Shown here in pieces: positions 1-8,677 of a stretch of 64,000 nucleotides of DNA. The position numbers and the translations under genes are program-made. Source of the stretch: Sutcliffiella horikoshii (GTDB lineage: Bacteria; Bacillota; Bacilli; Bacillales; Bacillaceae_I). Each line of letters begins with the position of its first letter. Position 1 is the stretch's first letter. The stretch covers positions 92,228 to 156,227 of the forward strand of contig NZ_VTEV01000002.1 in assembly GCF_008180725.1 (NCBI RefSeq). The letters run 5' to 3'. The notes beneath the pieces are model-generated. The model did no database searches. It was not told the DNA's origin and saw only the letters and a program-made list of their open reading frames with translations.

Positions 1-246
1 ATAGAGCAGGCCCTAGCAAAAATGAAATCCTCCTCAGAAGCTCTTACATCCTCATTCCCCTCATCAATTGGAAACGGCAACCGTTTAGATGTCGTCAATA
101 AGTTAAATGAAATAAACCGCACATTAGAACAACTGACAGAAAACTATAAGGCACTCTTGCTGCATAACGAAGAAATGACTAGACAGTCTGTAGAGCAAAT
201 GGTGGAAAAAGATCAACGGCTTTCCTCCAATATGCAGCTTAGGTAG
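1..246 (+). CDS. YwqI-like small T7SS-associated protein (5' end outside window)
   Basis: Small helical protein next to an LXG toxin gene. The reading frame is open to the first base of the window, so the ATG at 22 is probably internal and the true start lies upstream. The visible part is polar and helical, with a heptad-like stretch (LNEINRTLEQLTENYKALL). It ends 18 bases before the LXG gene, with a strong ribosome site between them. In Bacillus, LXG toxins are preceded by two small WXG100-like helper proteins (YwqH and YwqI, DUF5082/DUF5344); position and size match YwqI. Family assignment rests on context more than on sequence. Confidence 0.65.
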   Translation: MEQALAKMKSSSEALTSSFPSSIGNGNRLDVVNKLNEINRTLEQLTENYKALLLHNEEMTRQSVEQMVEKDQRLSSNMQLR

Positions 247-263
247 CGGGAAGGGGTGTCATA

Positions 264-1712
264 TTGAAAACTCTCGAAATATCAACATTACAGTCTGGTG
301 TGGAACAATTACTTGCAAAGTTGTCTCAACATAGAGAGCAAGTATCTCAGTTAGAATCTGCGGTCCAAAATTTCTCCTCTCTAAACGAATCATTTAAAGG
401 GCAAGCCGGACAATCGATACGCGGATTTTATCAGGATAGCCATCAGCCTTTTCTTCAATTTTTAAAAGAAGTGATAGGAATGTATGAGTCCACTTTAAAT
501 GGTCTGAAAAATGAATTAAATGGTGTGGAATCGGCCTCAAACGGCGTCATTAAAGAAGATTTCCTGCAGCATGATATGGAGCAGGGATTGAACCAAGCAA
601 GAGACTTTGTAATGGACCTGACAGACGAAACCAATCAAAAGGTGCAAAGCATATCAGATATTGTATCCTTGCCGAGAATCCAAGATGCTTCTTTCCAAGG
701 ACAGGTACAAGCAGCAAGACAACATGTCGACAAAACGATAGAAAAATTGCACCGATTTGATCAAGTTCAGACGAGTGCACTTGAACCGGTAGAGCAGAAC
801 CTTCAGTTTATGAACCAGTACGTCCAGCAAGTGCAAGGACTTTTTACTAGCGGAAGTGTCTCCATCGGCAACTATAATCGGAACTTCTGCTATGCTCCCG
901 AGTATCTTCAAAATGGTGGAAGCAGAGATCCTTACTATGGATTTTCAACAGATCCCCGCGTTGTCGCAAACGGGGTGGATGCATCAGATACGGGAAGGGA
1001 TGTGCCGTTTGAGTGGGACATGACGCCGACGCTTGGATTGAATTTTGATCAGTGGAGAGAGCAACCGATCAATGCGGCGACCAATTTTGGGGTGGTTACT
1101 GCAACAGCTTACGGGGCTTCTAAGCGAGTTAATCTTGCCAGACAAGGGTTTGGCGTACAGTTAACCAGCTATACAACCGCCCAAGGCGTGACCAAACCGC
1201 ATATTAAGGTAAGTGAGCCTCATCTAGATGGGATTAATAAAAAAAATTATAGAGGTACAAATGCAACTACTCATCCTAAACTGTGGAAGATGGTTAACCC
1301 TGCCGCAAGTGTAAAAGAAGCCTTTAAATGGACCAGTAATCGATTAGGTTATATTGGAGTAGGGGCAACCGTAACAGGAGACATTGTCCATGGGGTACAG
1401 AACAACCAATCTGCAAGTGAGATTGCTGGGAATGTAACGGGTGATGTAGTGGTCGCAGGTACTTCCATTGCAGCTTCTGCGGCATTTGGTGCAAAAGCAG
1501 GAGCTGTGGCAGGAGCTGCTCTGGGAGGACCCGTCGGTGTAGTTGTAGGTGCAGCTGTAGGTGCTGTGGCAGGTATTGTTGTTACTAGTTTGCTGAGTGA
1601 CTTGAAATTTATGGACGTAGATAACGATAGAAAGAAAGATTCCGTTGGAGATGCAATTAAAAAGGGAACGACTGGTATTATAAATAAAGTTGGTTCTTGG
1701 TTTGGAAAATAG
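264..1712 (+). CDS. LXG-domain T7SS toxin with glycine-zipper C-terminus
   Basis: Starts at TTG 264 behind AAGGGG. Residues 1-200 have the alpha-helical LXG pattern (begins MKTLEISTLQSGVEQLL), which targets polymorphic toxins to the type VII (Esx/Yuk) secretion machine. Residues 200-340 are a linker. Residues about 385-445 form a hydrophobic Ala/Gly-rich stretch with repeated GxxxG/AxxxG spacing (AGAVAGAALGGPVGVVVGAA), followed by a Lys-rich amphipathic tail. There is no recognisable nuclease or other enzyme domain, so pore formation is the likeliest activity, as in the streptococcal LXG toxin TelE. The next gene, encoding a multi-pass membrane protein, could be the immunity protein. LXG assignment is strong; the pore-forming mechanism is inferred. 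Confidence 0.8.
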   Translation: MKTLEISTLQSGVEQLLAKLSQHREQVSQLESAVQNFSSLNESFKGQAGQSIRGFYQDSHQPFLQFLKEVIGMYESTLNGLKNELNGVESASNGVIKEDFLQHDMEQGLNQARDFVMDLTDETNQKVQSISDIVSLPRIQDASFQGQVQAARQHVDKTIEKLHRFDQVQTSALEPVEQNLQFMNQYVQQVQGLFTSGSVSIGNYNRNFCYAPEYLQNGGSRDPYYGFSTDPRVVANGVDASDTGRDVPFEWDMTPTLGLNFDQWREQPINAATNFGVVTATAYGASKRVNLARQGFGVQLTSYTTAQGVTKPHIKVSEPHLDGINKKNYRGTNATTHPKLWKMVNPAASVKEAFKWTSNRLGYIGVGATVTGDIVHGVQNNQSASEIAGNVTGDVVVAGTSIAASAAFGAKAGAVAGAALGGPVGVVVGAAVGAVAGIVVTSLLSDLKFMDVDNDRKKDSVGDAIKKGTTGIINKVGSWFGK

Positions 1713-1750
1713 AGGGGAAAATCTAACGGTATCGTTTTGAGGTGAGCTTA

Positions 1751-2473
1751 TTGAAAAAACATCAAAGAGAAAACAAAATTGCATTATCCTATTTAAACCT
1801 GCAAACCCCACAAGAAAACAGAGGGAACATCTTGGTCTTTTTCATCGTAACACTAGATTTAATCGGCCTGTTACCACTACTTGCGTATCCATATGCATGG
1901 GAATATTTTATTGCAGCAATCATTCCTGTAGCTATCATTCACCTTTGGGCAATTTTATATATTATTGACCCATATAGATTTGAAAACTCTTATTATTTGT
2001 TTTTCGGGATTTATGGATTTATCAATACTTACGTCTATTTTCTAGCAACACAAAAACTGATGTATGCTCATTTAAATATCAATTCCCCCATACCACTAAT
2101 AGTAGGAGCAATACTTTATGGAGGATTACTTATTATCTTTAACTTTTTGAATGTGAAGGCTCTGTATTCAGGTTTTTATGCAAAAATGCAACAAAATGGA
2201 ACGAGCGTAAATGTTTCTCCTATCCTTGCAGCTTGCGGGATGGGGTACTTTTTGGCCCAATTAATTATGTCCGTCGTCTATTCAGACTCTTTTACGGTAA
2301 TATTATTAGTTTCCTTAATATCTTTACTTTCGATTGTGACAGCATTCTTTTCCACATTCGTACATAAATATTTTTACATTAAAAGAAATTTTGACTTGGT
2401 GAAAAAGGTGTATCCGGACTTCGGACTCCCCAAAAATCAGCGAAAAACGTTTCAAAAGAAGAAGAAAAAATAA
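1751..2473 (+). CDS. Polytopic membrane protein, candidate immunity protein for the LXG toxin
   Basis: TTG 1751 is preferred over GTG 1742 because GAGGTGAG lies at the right distance from the TTG. About six hydrophobic segments are visible (for example ILVFFIVTLDLIGLLPLLAY, then segments near residues 55, 85, 115, 160 and 190), with a very basic C-terminus rich in Lys. It has no motif I can name. It follows the LXG gene by 38 bases on the same strand, the usual place for an immunity gene, and a membrane location would suit protection against a membrane-acting toxin. Function is inferred from position only. Confidence 0.6.
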   Translation: MKKHQRENKIALSYLNLQTPQENRGNILVFFIVTLDLIGLLPLLAYPYAWEYFIAAIIPVAIIHLWAILYIIDPYRFENSYYLFFGIYGFINTYVYFLATQKLMYAHLNINSPIPLIVGAILYGGLLIIFNFLNVKALYSGFYAKMQQNGTSVNVSPILAACGMGYFLAQLIMSVVYSDSFTVILLVSLISLLSIVTAFFSTFVHKYFYIKRNFDLVKKVYPDFGLPKNQRKTFQKKKKK

Positions 2474-2491
2474 CCAAGGGGGAATGGCTTC

Positions 2492-3280
2492 ATGAACTGG
2501 ACCCTAACAATAAAAGACCTATACCTTATAACCAAAATGCTCGGAGCAAAAGTCCTTGTTGGCATTCCCAATCCATTCCTTAGACACCGGAAGGAGGACA
2601 TAGAGCAGGAATGGGAGGCTACGTTCAAGAAGCTGCACAAAATGGAGCTGGTTGACCAGGTGGAAGGCGAGTTGAAATTTGAAGAAAATTTCATTCAAAT
2701 GCTGTGGGTAATGGCAAGGTCCAATATGATCACTGAAATTTTGACAGACCAATCAACTCAAAGTCTATTTTATTTTAGTGAGGACAGGGTCGTGGAAGTG
2801 ATAAAGGGCAACGAGGAGGAGTATGAGCTTCAAAGCCATCCTGCCCCTGATTGGACTTGGAACCAAGTAATCATTCCGCGTATGCTGATGGGGGTGGAGA
2901 ATATTCCAGCCCGTCAGACGAAAAGTCTCTACCTTACACCAGAGGAATACACCATCTATTGTGGGACCATGAAAGTTGAAAATAAGGACGAGCTATCTGA
3001 AAGGCATGCTCTAACATTAGAAGATTCCTTCATAAAGCAATTTGAGCTTGCCATACAAAGAAAAAAATATACCAACCGGCTAATGACCTTTTACCGTGAA
3101 GACGAGCAGTGGAGAGTGGAAGGGATGCATTTATTAACCTCTCCTTCTGCCAACTGGACTTTAAGGATGGTCCAAAAAAACGGAAAGGAAATGCTTGAGA
3201 CAAAGCAGTCTCAGGGACAGGCACTTATGGAGGAAATACTGGGTGTTGTACAGCGGGTAAAAACAAAACAGCCTTCCTAG
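2492..3280 (+). CDS. T7SS-island accessory protein, EspG/DUF5081-like
   Basis: A soluble 262-residue protein with ATG at 2492 behind AAGGGGGAATGG. It begins MNWTLTIKDLYLITKMLGAK and has no signal peptide or membrane segment. Length, the mixed alpha/beta composition and the position inside an LXG island recall the EspG-like (DUF5081) chaperone-type proteins that accompany Bacillus T7SS substrates. The match is from memory of the family and is tentative. It is probably cotranscribed with the toxin genes upstream and the small protein downstream. Confidence 0.5.
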   Translation: MNWTLTIKDLYLITKMLGAKVLVGIPNPFLRHRKEDIEQEWEATFKKLHKMELVDQVEGELKFEENFIQMLWVMARSNMITEILTDQSTQSLFYFSEDRVVEVIKGNEEEYELQSHPAPDWTWNQVIIPRMLMGVENIPARQTKSLYLTPEEYTIYCGTMKVENKDELSERHALTLEDSFIKQFELAIQRKKYTNRLMTFYREDEQWRVEGMHLLTSPSANWTLRMVQKNGKEMLETKQSQGQALMEEILGVVQRVKTKQPS

Positions 3281-3316
3281 CATGCAATGGTAAAAACAGA
3301 AAGGTGGAGGGTGTAC

Positions 3317-3733
3317 ATGTTTAAAAAGAAAAGGAAATATGAAGATTACGCTGTTGCCATTTTGGTAGAAAATGAATTATCGCAAGTGGAGTATAACAAG
3401 CTTGCCGAGCCCTTCAGTGACGAGATAGGTGTTGGGGTTGTCAGTGAAATTAAAGTTGGTCATTACGTAAAGGAATGGGAAGTATTGCAAAGAAAGTTCC
3501 CTGAACAACAACCTACTTCGTTTCCGCGTTTTGTAATCCTAAGAGTTCATGAAGATAAAGTGAATCAGGCGATAAAAGAGATGGAACGGAAGAACTGGTG
3601 GGACTGGCTGTTTAATGCAATCCATCCAGAAGAGTATATGATAGCAGAGGATAAGGTCATGTATGATTACGAAAACGCGGAATTTTATACTGATAAGTTT
3701 GAAGAGGCTGTTGAGTATTTGAATAATAAATAA
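3317..3733 (+). CDS. Hypothetical protein at end of T7SS island
   Basis: I do not recognise this 138-residue protein. ATG 3317 is chosen because GGTGGAGG precedes it closely; an earlier ATG at 3287 has no ribosome site. It is soluble and acidic, with an aromatic cluster (NWWDWLF) near residue 100. It is the last gene of the toxin island and is followed at once by an intrinsic terminator. It could be a further immunity or accessory protein. Confidence 0.6.
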   Translation: MFKKKRKYEDYAVAILVENELSQVEYNKLAEPFSDEIGVGVVSEIKVGHYVKEWEVLQRKFPEQQPTSFPRFVILRVHEDKVNQAIKEMERKNWWDWLFNAIHPEEYMIAEDKVMYDYENAEFYTDKFEEAVEYLNNK

Positions 3734-3765
3734 AAAAGCAAGGCCCGTCTTGAGCCTTGCTTTTT
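3734..3765 (+). terminator. Intrinsic terminator of the T7SS island
   Basis: Stem AAGCAAGGC / GCCTTGCTT with a 9-base loop followed by a T run. The run of A before the stem lets it also work for ydbT on the other strand. Confidence 0.85.
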
Positions 3766-3782
3766 AAGTAGCCATAATAACT

Positions 3783-5246
3783 CTAAGAAACCCTCTCCCG
3801 CCTAACCAAGCTCTCCCTTTTCCCTTTAAACCAGTGATAAAAATCCCCGGCTTCCTCTTTTGATACTCCGCTTAGTTCGCTAATATGAAGCGGGTTTGCA
3901 CGGTTTTGAAAGTACAAGGTGGCAATTCCGAACCGGCGTTGCAACCAGGAGTGTTCGACAGATACCTGTTGGATACGGTTGTAGTGGGTGATAAATGTTT
4001 CGTTGGTGAGTCCGCCTTTTCGGATCTGGACAGTGTTTCCTTGGCGTAGATAACTGGTAAATAAGTAATCAAGCACACGTGTGACCAGTGAGATAGCAAA
4101 GACAACGCCTGCAGCCCAGAGCCACTCTTTTTTAAACAAGAAAAGGCCGACAGCTGCAATGATTGTAAAGTAGTATGGCACTAAGAGCTTGTACCATAGC
4201 ACTTTGATTGGAAAACGTTCCATCTCTTCCTGAATAGGATAGTGGGGCAATAAGGTCTCCAACAGTAGATAAGCTTCATGCTTTTGCATGAAAGGGTAGA
4301 GGGAGCTTGTTTCTTGCTCTTCTGTTTTCATTTCACCAACACTGATTAGCTTCACAGATGCAAGTCCGAGTAGGCGCTTTGTAAGAGACTGCTCTACCAC
4401 CACTGCTTGTACTTTCTCTTTAGATATAGCAAAGCTGCTTGTGCTGCCAACACCTTTTTTTATATAGATATGCTCAGCGTCATCGCTTATTTCGTAGTTT
4501 CCATATTTGATGGTTGTCTGCAAATAGCCGATGCCCACAGAGATAACCATGGCCAGTACAAAAAGAATAATCAACATCCACCAGTGCAGAAGCAGATAGT
4601 CCAATGCGCCTTCCGCAGTGTCTTCTATATTGAAAAAGTCGGCAAGGTTGAAATAGATGGTGGTTAGCAACGGAAAGATGGCCAAAAAGCTCAACGATGT
4701 AAAGGAGGCTTTAAATAAATCCTTTTTATTGGAGCGGAAGTGGACCGTCACATCGCCACCAGACCCTACCTCATTATGGTCAACCTCCCCCTCTAAAGGA
4801 GTTTTATCTAACAATCTTGAAAGAATTCGTTCTTTTTCAAAGACAGTCAAGACCGGAAAATGTACAGCTGAACCTTCCAGGGATGTCCCTGTTTCCAAGG
4901 TCAAAGAAGTGAGTCCAAACCATTTATGAATAAAGGTGGTCTTTGAATAATGGTTCTGAATTTTATCAAAGGAAACAGTCCGTTGTTCTTTTACGAAAAC
5001 ACCTTCTTTAAGAACAAAAGAATCCCCAACCACTTCATAACGGTAAAGAAACCACTTCAATATGATGACAATCAACGTCCACGCAATACCTATTAAAAAT
5101 AGGTAACGTCCCCATACGATCCACTCAGAAGTAGAATTAATTTTTAACACAAAAAGAAAGAGGAAGATGGCGATTGAATTTTTCAGTAGAGCGAATACTT
5201 CAACGGCTATCCAGGCGGGATGAAATCTTTTGACCTCCTGTGACAT
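3783..5246 (-). CDS. ydbT: YdbT-like membrane protein with bPH2 domains
   Basis: A 487-residue membrane protein with two N-terminal hydrophobic segments (residues about 15-65), a bacterial PH-like domain, another membrane pair near 185-240, a second PH-like domain, a third hydrophobic pair near 360-400 and a last PH-like domain. This alternation is typical of YdbT, which in B. subtilis pairs with YdbS; in B. amyloliquefaciens the pair has been linked to antimicrobial (amylocyclicin) resistance. Its ATG overlaps the ydbS stop as TAATG, so the two are translationally coupled. No role beyond the family is visible. Confidence 0.8.
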   Translation of the reverse strand: MSQEVKRFHPAWIAVEVFALLKNSIAIFLFLFVLKINSTSEWIVWGRYLFLIGIAWTLIVIILKWFLYRYEVVGDSFVLKEGVFVKEQRTVSFDKIQNHYSKTTFIHKWFGLTSLTLETGTSLEGSAVHFPVLTVFEKERILSRLLDKTPLEGEVDHNEVGSGGDVTVHFRSNKKDLFKASFTSLSFLAIFPLLTTIYFNLADFFNIEDTAEGALDYLLLHWWMLIILFVLAMVISVGIGYLQTTIKYGNYEISDDAEHIYIKKGVGSTSSFAISKEKVQAVVVEQSLTKRLLGLASVKLISVGEMKTEEQETSSLYPFMQKHEAYLLLETLLPHYPIQEEMERFPIKVLWYKLLVPYYFTIIAAVGLFLFKKEWLWAAGVVFAISLVTRVLDYLFTSYLRQGNTVQIRKGGLTNETFITHYNRIQQVSVEHSWLQRRFGIATLYFQNRANPLHISELSGVSKEEAGDFYHWFKGKRESLVRRERVS

Positions 5247-5761
5247 TATTCTTCCTCCCTTTCTGTCAGGTCGCTCTCTTTTACTTTTGCTAGCTGTGCA
5301 ATCTCTGCTTTTAACCGTTTCGCCTTTTCTGCATGGATGGCAGGTATGGTGTGCTGGGTCGTAGTGGTGCCTATTATAAGGTTAAATAGTTCAAATCTTC
5401 TCATGATGGGACCTTGCTCTGTTCGAACAAACTCTACTTTTTCCATTGGAACCAATGTATGACTTTCGTTCCACTTCCCGTTTTTCATTTGGACAAAGTC
5501 TTCATCAATCTCATAGCGCCAAGTTTTTTGAAGAAAAACCGGTTCAATAAAAATAGAATAAACTGCTGATAAGCCTATTATTCCAAGGATTATATACAGG
5601 GTAACCTGGATCCAACCATACCACTGAAAATGCTCGCTGCAGTATAACAGGATTCCTAAAACAATGAGGGCGATACCGTGCCCAATGGTGTTGGAGATAC
5701 GCCAGACTTGTACAGCTTGAATGGCGATTTTTTCGCTTGGCTCTTTAATGGTCATATACAT
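5246..5761 (-). CDS. ydbS: YdbS-like membrane protein with bPH2 domain
   Basis: About 171 residues: two membrane segments (IGHGIALIVLGILLYCSEHF and a second near residue 55-75) followed by one PH-like domain. The reading frame runs back to 5965, but AGGAGCG lies 9 bases before the ATG at 5761, and starting there avoids overlap with the divergent gene at 5887. First gene of the ydbST pair; partner of YdbT. Confidence 0.8.
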   Translation of the reverse strand: MYMTIKEPSEKIAIQAVQVWRISNTIGHGIALIVLGILLYCSEHFQWYGWIQVTLYIILGIIGLSAVYSIFIEPVFLQKTWRYEIDEDFVQMKNGKWNESHTLVPMEKVEFVRTEQGPIMRRFELFNLIIGTTTTQHTIPAIHAEKAKRLKAEIAQLAKVKESDLTEREEE

Positions 5762-5886
5762 TATTTTCACGCTCCTACCCTTTATACGAAACTGGTCCAG
5801 AGATAGTTTCAACAAAATAATTTGACTGGTTAGGGAGAACCTTAAAAGGGAATAAAAAGCAAAACGGCTTAACAGGAGGAGAAGGA

Positions 5887-7284
5887 ATGTTACTGAAGTA
5901 TTTTTATGACGAAGGATTGGCACAGGCTTCCTACATGGTCGGCTGTCAAGCGTCCAAGGAAGCATTCATCATTGATCCGGCAAGGGATATCCTGCCATAT
6001 ATAGAGGCTGCAACAAAAGAAGGGCTTCGTATTGTTGGAGCGTTGGAAACACATATTCATGCAGATTTTGTTGCGGGTTCGAGGGAACTAGCAAAACGCT
6101 TAGGTGCGAAAATGTATCTGTCAAATGAAGGGGATAAGGATTGGAAGTATGAAAATATTGAAAGCCTTCCTCATCAATTGGTGAGGGATGGGGATCAAAT
6201 AGTACTTGGAAATATTGTGTTTCAGGTGTTACATACGCCAGGTCATACACCAGAAAGCCTTTCTTTTTTAGTAACAGATGGTGGAGCGAAAACAAAACAT
6301 CCAATGGGTATCTTTACAGGTGATTTCGTTTTTGTCGGCGATGTCGGCAGACCGGATCTTCTGGAAAAGTCGGCACAAAAGGAAGGTACAGCTGATAAGG
6401 GGGCAAAAGACATGTATGCCTCTTTGAATAAATTTAAGGAACTTCCAGATTATGTTCAAGTGTGGCCAGGCCATGGGGCAGGAAGTGCATGTGGAAAATC
6501 ATTAGGTGCCATTCCATCTTCGACTGTTGGCTATGAAAAACGAGTGAACTGGGCATTCCAGCATGATGATTTTGAGAGTTTTGCGTCGGAGTTGTTGGAA
6601 GGACAGCCGGAACCTCCAAAGTATTTTGGCATCATGAAGCATGTGAATAAAGTCGGGCCTAATTATACCTTAGAACTACAGAGACCCGAACGGTTGGATG
6701 ATATAAATATTTTAACAAAGAAATTAAAAGAAGGGGCACAGGTGATTGATACTCGTGAAGCGGCACTCTTTTCAAAAGCGCATATAGAAGGAACCATCAA
6801 CATCCCATTCAATCAGGCTTTTACTAACTGGGCTGGTTGGATTATTGATTATGAACAGCCGCTATACTTGTTGACACATCCTAATAAGCTTGAGGAAATA
6901 CAAAAAGCCCTTCTTTCAATAGGAATTGATAATCTCCACTTTTGTATGGACGTGGACCTTGCAATCCGAATGACCGCTAATCTTGAGTCCTATCATGATA
7001 TTACACCGAAAGAGGCAAAGGAATTGCTTGCAGAAGGTGCGCAAGTCATTGATGTACGGCATGATTCAGAGTGGAAGAGTGGACATATTGAAGGCGCGAA
7101 ACATATGATGCTAGGCACTTTGCTTGATAGGTTGGATGAGGTGCCGGAAGATCGGCCGCTAATACTTCAGTGTGGTTCTGGAGTAAGGTCCTCAATTGCA
7201 ATTAGTCTGCTGCAGGCAAAAGGGGTGAAGGATGTCCGTAATATGCTTGGAGGATATGCAAGGTGGCAAAAGGATATTCAATAA
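5887..7284 (+). CDS. Metallo-beta-lactamase fold persulfide dioxygenase with two rhodanese domains (CstB-like)
   Basis: 465 residues, start fixed by AGGAGGAGAAGG. Residues 1-240 are a metallo-beta-lactamase fold with the HxHxD iron site (H56, H58, D60) and GHTPE further on, as in ETHE1 persulfide dioxygenases. Residues about 265-350 form a rhodanese fold with no cysteine in the active loop. Residues about 370-465 form a second rhodanese domain with C429 in CGSGVRSS. This order (dioxygenase, pseudo-rhodanese, active rhodanese) is that of S. aureus CstB, which oxidises persulfides and transfers sulfur to sulfite to give thiosulfate. It stands alone here, with no CstR, CstA or Sqr gene beside it. 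Cytoplasmic sulfide detoxification is the expected role. Confidence 0.85.
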   Translation: MLLKYFYDEGLAQASYMVGCQASKEAFIIDPARDILPYIEAATKEGLRIVGALETHIHADFVAGSRELAKRLGAKMYLSNEGDKDWKYENIESLPHQLVRDGDQIVLGNIVFQVLHTPGHTPESLSFLVTDGGAKTKHPMGIFTGDFVFVGDVGRPDLLEKSAQKEGTADKGAKDMYASLNKFKELPDYVQVWPGHGAGSACGKSLGAIPSSTVGYEKRVNWAFQHDDFESFASELLEGQPEPPKYFGIMKHVNKVGPNYTLELQRPERLDDINILTKKLKEGAQVIDTREAALFSKAHIEGTINIPFNQAFTNWAGWIIDYEQPLYLLTHPNKLEEIQKALLSIGIDNLHFCMDVDLAIRMTANLESYHDITPKEAKELLAEGAQVIDVRHDSEWKSGHIEGAKHMMLGTLLDRLDEVPEDRPLILQCGSGVRSSIAISLLQAKGVKDVRNMLGGYARWQKDIQ

Positions 7285-7292
7285 AATGATTT

Positions 7293-7323
7293 AAGGTGTA
7301 ATCAGTTAAACTGGTTGCACCTT
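7293..7323 (+). terminator. Hairpin after the CstB-like gene, weak terminator
   Basis: A 15-bp stem with two G-U pairs (arms AAGGTGTAATCAGTT and AACTGGTTGCACCTT, almost no loop) follows the stop codon by 9 bases. There is no clear T run after it, so termination may be partial. Confidence 0.5.
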
Positions 7324-7376
7324 CATACGTTTCACGTGGAACACAAATAAATTTTGAGGAAATGTTCCAAATAGTA

Positions 7377-7425
7377 TTGACTTGAAAATGATTATCACTA
7401 CAATAGTTAATGAGAGTGATTATCA
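7377..7425 (+). promoter_or_regulatory. Sigma-A promoter with two Fur boxes
   Basis: TTGACT (7377-7382) and TACAAT (7399-7404) with a 16-base spacer. A Fur box TGAAAATGATTATCA (7383-7397, one mismatch to the 7-1-7 palindrome TGATAATNATTATCA) fills the spacer, and a second, TGAGAGTGATTATCA (7411-7425), covers the likely transcription start. This arrangement predicts repression when iron is plentiful. Confidence 0.85.
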
Positions 7426-7461
7426 TTTCAAATGAAATTACATACATAAGGAGTGTACATA

Positions 7462-8535
7462 GTGAAAAAGTTTACTGTCATTTTAAGTATGATGCTAGCT
7501 TTAATGTTAGCTTTAACAGGCTGTGTGAGCAGCACTAATAACAATGGGGCAGGGAACAACGACGAAGCAACGAACGAGCAAGGAGAAGTTGTTAACCTAT
7601 ATACAAGCCGTCATTATGAAGCGGACCAAGAGCTTTACAAAAGGTTCGAAGAAGAAACTGGTATTAAAGTGAACGTGGTAGAAGGTAAAGGCGACGAGCT
7701 AATGGAGCGCTTAAACATTGAAGGGGAAGCTACAGAAGCGGATGTATTTATTACTTCAGATGCTGGTAACCTTCATCAGGCAAAAGAAGCTGAATTACTT
7801 CAAGCGGTTGAGAGTGATGTACTAGTTGAAAATATTCCAGAAAAATTACGTGATGTTGACAATCAATGGTTTGGATTAACAAAGCGTGCGCGTGTTATCG
7901 TATATCATAAAGAGCGTGTAAGCCCAGAAGAACTTTCCACTTATGAGGCTTTGGCTGAACCGGAATGGAAAGACCGTGTAGTTATCAGAACTTCTGAGAA
8001 TATGTACAATATGTCTCTTTTAGCATCTTTCATTGACATCATGGGTAAAGACGAAGCAAAAGCATGGGCACAAGGAATTGCAGATAACATGGCTCGTGAC
8101 CCTGAAGGTGGAGACCGCGACCAAGCGAAGGCTGTTGCAGCAGGAGAAGCGGATGTTGCGATCATGAATACGTACTATCTTGGTGGTATGTTAAATGGTA
8201 CGGATGAAGAAGAGAAGAAAGTAGCGGAAAGCATTGGCGTATTCTTCCCGAACCAAGAAACAACTGGTGCACACATTAACATCAGTGGTGCTGGCGTGAC
8301 AAAGCATGCTAAAAATAAAGAAAATGCCATTAAATTCATCGAATTCTTAAGTAGCGAAGAAGCACAAGGTCAATTTGCGGAAGCTAACTCTGAATACCCT
8401 GTAAATGAGAAAGTAGAACCTTCTGAACTATTAAAATCTTGGGGTGAATTTAAAGAGCAAGATATCAACCTTTCTAAACTAGGTGAAAACCAACAAGAGG
8501 CAATTCGCATCTTTAACGAAGTTGGTTGGAAGTAA
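7462..8535 (+). CDS. Ferric iron ABC transporter substrate-binding lipoprotein (FbpA/FutA type)
   Basis: GTG 7462 is chosen because AAGGAG lies 8 bases upstream; the GTG at 7453 overlaps that site. The N-terminus is a lipoprotein signal with lipobox LTGC followed by a Ser/Asn/Gly linker. The mature part begins VVNLYTSRHYEADQELYKRF, the hallmark opening of the FutA/FbpA ferric-binding family (iron-deficiency-induced protein A), with the Tyr-rich iron site expected around NTYYLGGM. It delivers Fe(III) to the permease and ATPase encoded next. The two upstream Fur boxes fit iron control. A terminator separates it from the permease gene, so the binding protein can be made in excess. Confidence 0.9.
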   Translation: MKKFTVILSMMLALMLALTGCVSSTNNNGAGNNDEATNEQGEVVNLYTSRHYEADQELYKRFEEETGIKVNVVEGKGDELMERLNIEGEATEADVFITSDAGNLHQAKEAELLQAVESDVLVENIPEKLRDVDNQWFGLTKRARVIVYHKERVSPEELSTYEALAEPEWKDRVVIRTSENMYNMSLLASFIDIMGKDEAKAWAQGIADNMARDPEGGDRDQAKAVAAGEADVAIMNTYYLGGMLNGTDEEEKKVAESIGVFFPNQETTGAHINISGAGVTKHAKNKENAIKFIEFLSSEEAQGQFAEANSEYPVNEKVEPSELLKSWGEFKEQDINLSKLGENQQEAIRIFNEVGWK

Positions 8536-8554
8536 TTAAATATGAACAAACCTG

Positions 8555-8594
8555 GAACCGAAGCATACAAGATAGTGCTTCGGTTCTATTTATT
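8555..8594 (+). terminator. Intrinsic terminator between iron-binding protein and permease genes
   Basis: Stem GAACCGAAGC / GCTTCGGTTC with a 12-base loop, followed by TATTTATTT. Partial readthrough would give the excess of binding protein common in ABC operons. Confidence 0.8.
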
Positions 8595-8606
8595 TGGAAT
8601 CTTTTG

Positions 8607-8635
8607 TTCCATTTGAGAATGATTTTCGTTATAAT
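8607..8635 (+). promoter_or_regulatory. Second Fur box and -10 element before the iron permease
   Basis: TGAGAATGATTTTCG (8614-8628, 12 of 15 to the Fur palindrome) sits directly before TATAAT (8630-8635). The -35 is weak (TTCCAT at 8607-8612, 17-base spacer). It lies inside the longest reading frame of the permease, which argues that translation starts downstream. Confidence 0.6.
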
Positions 8636-8677
8636 TTAGAATGGAGAAACAAAGAGGCAACGAAGGATGTGTCATCT

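Noticed and set aside
8594..8677. Long N-terminal extension of the iron permease from TTG 8594
   Set aside because: No ribosome site, and a promoter with Fur box lies inside it; GTG 8678 is better placed.
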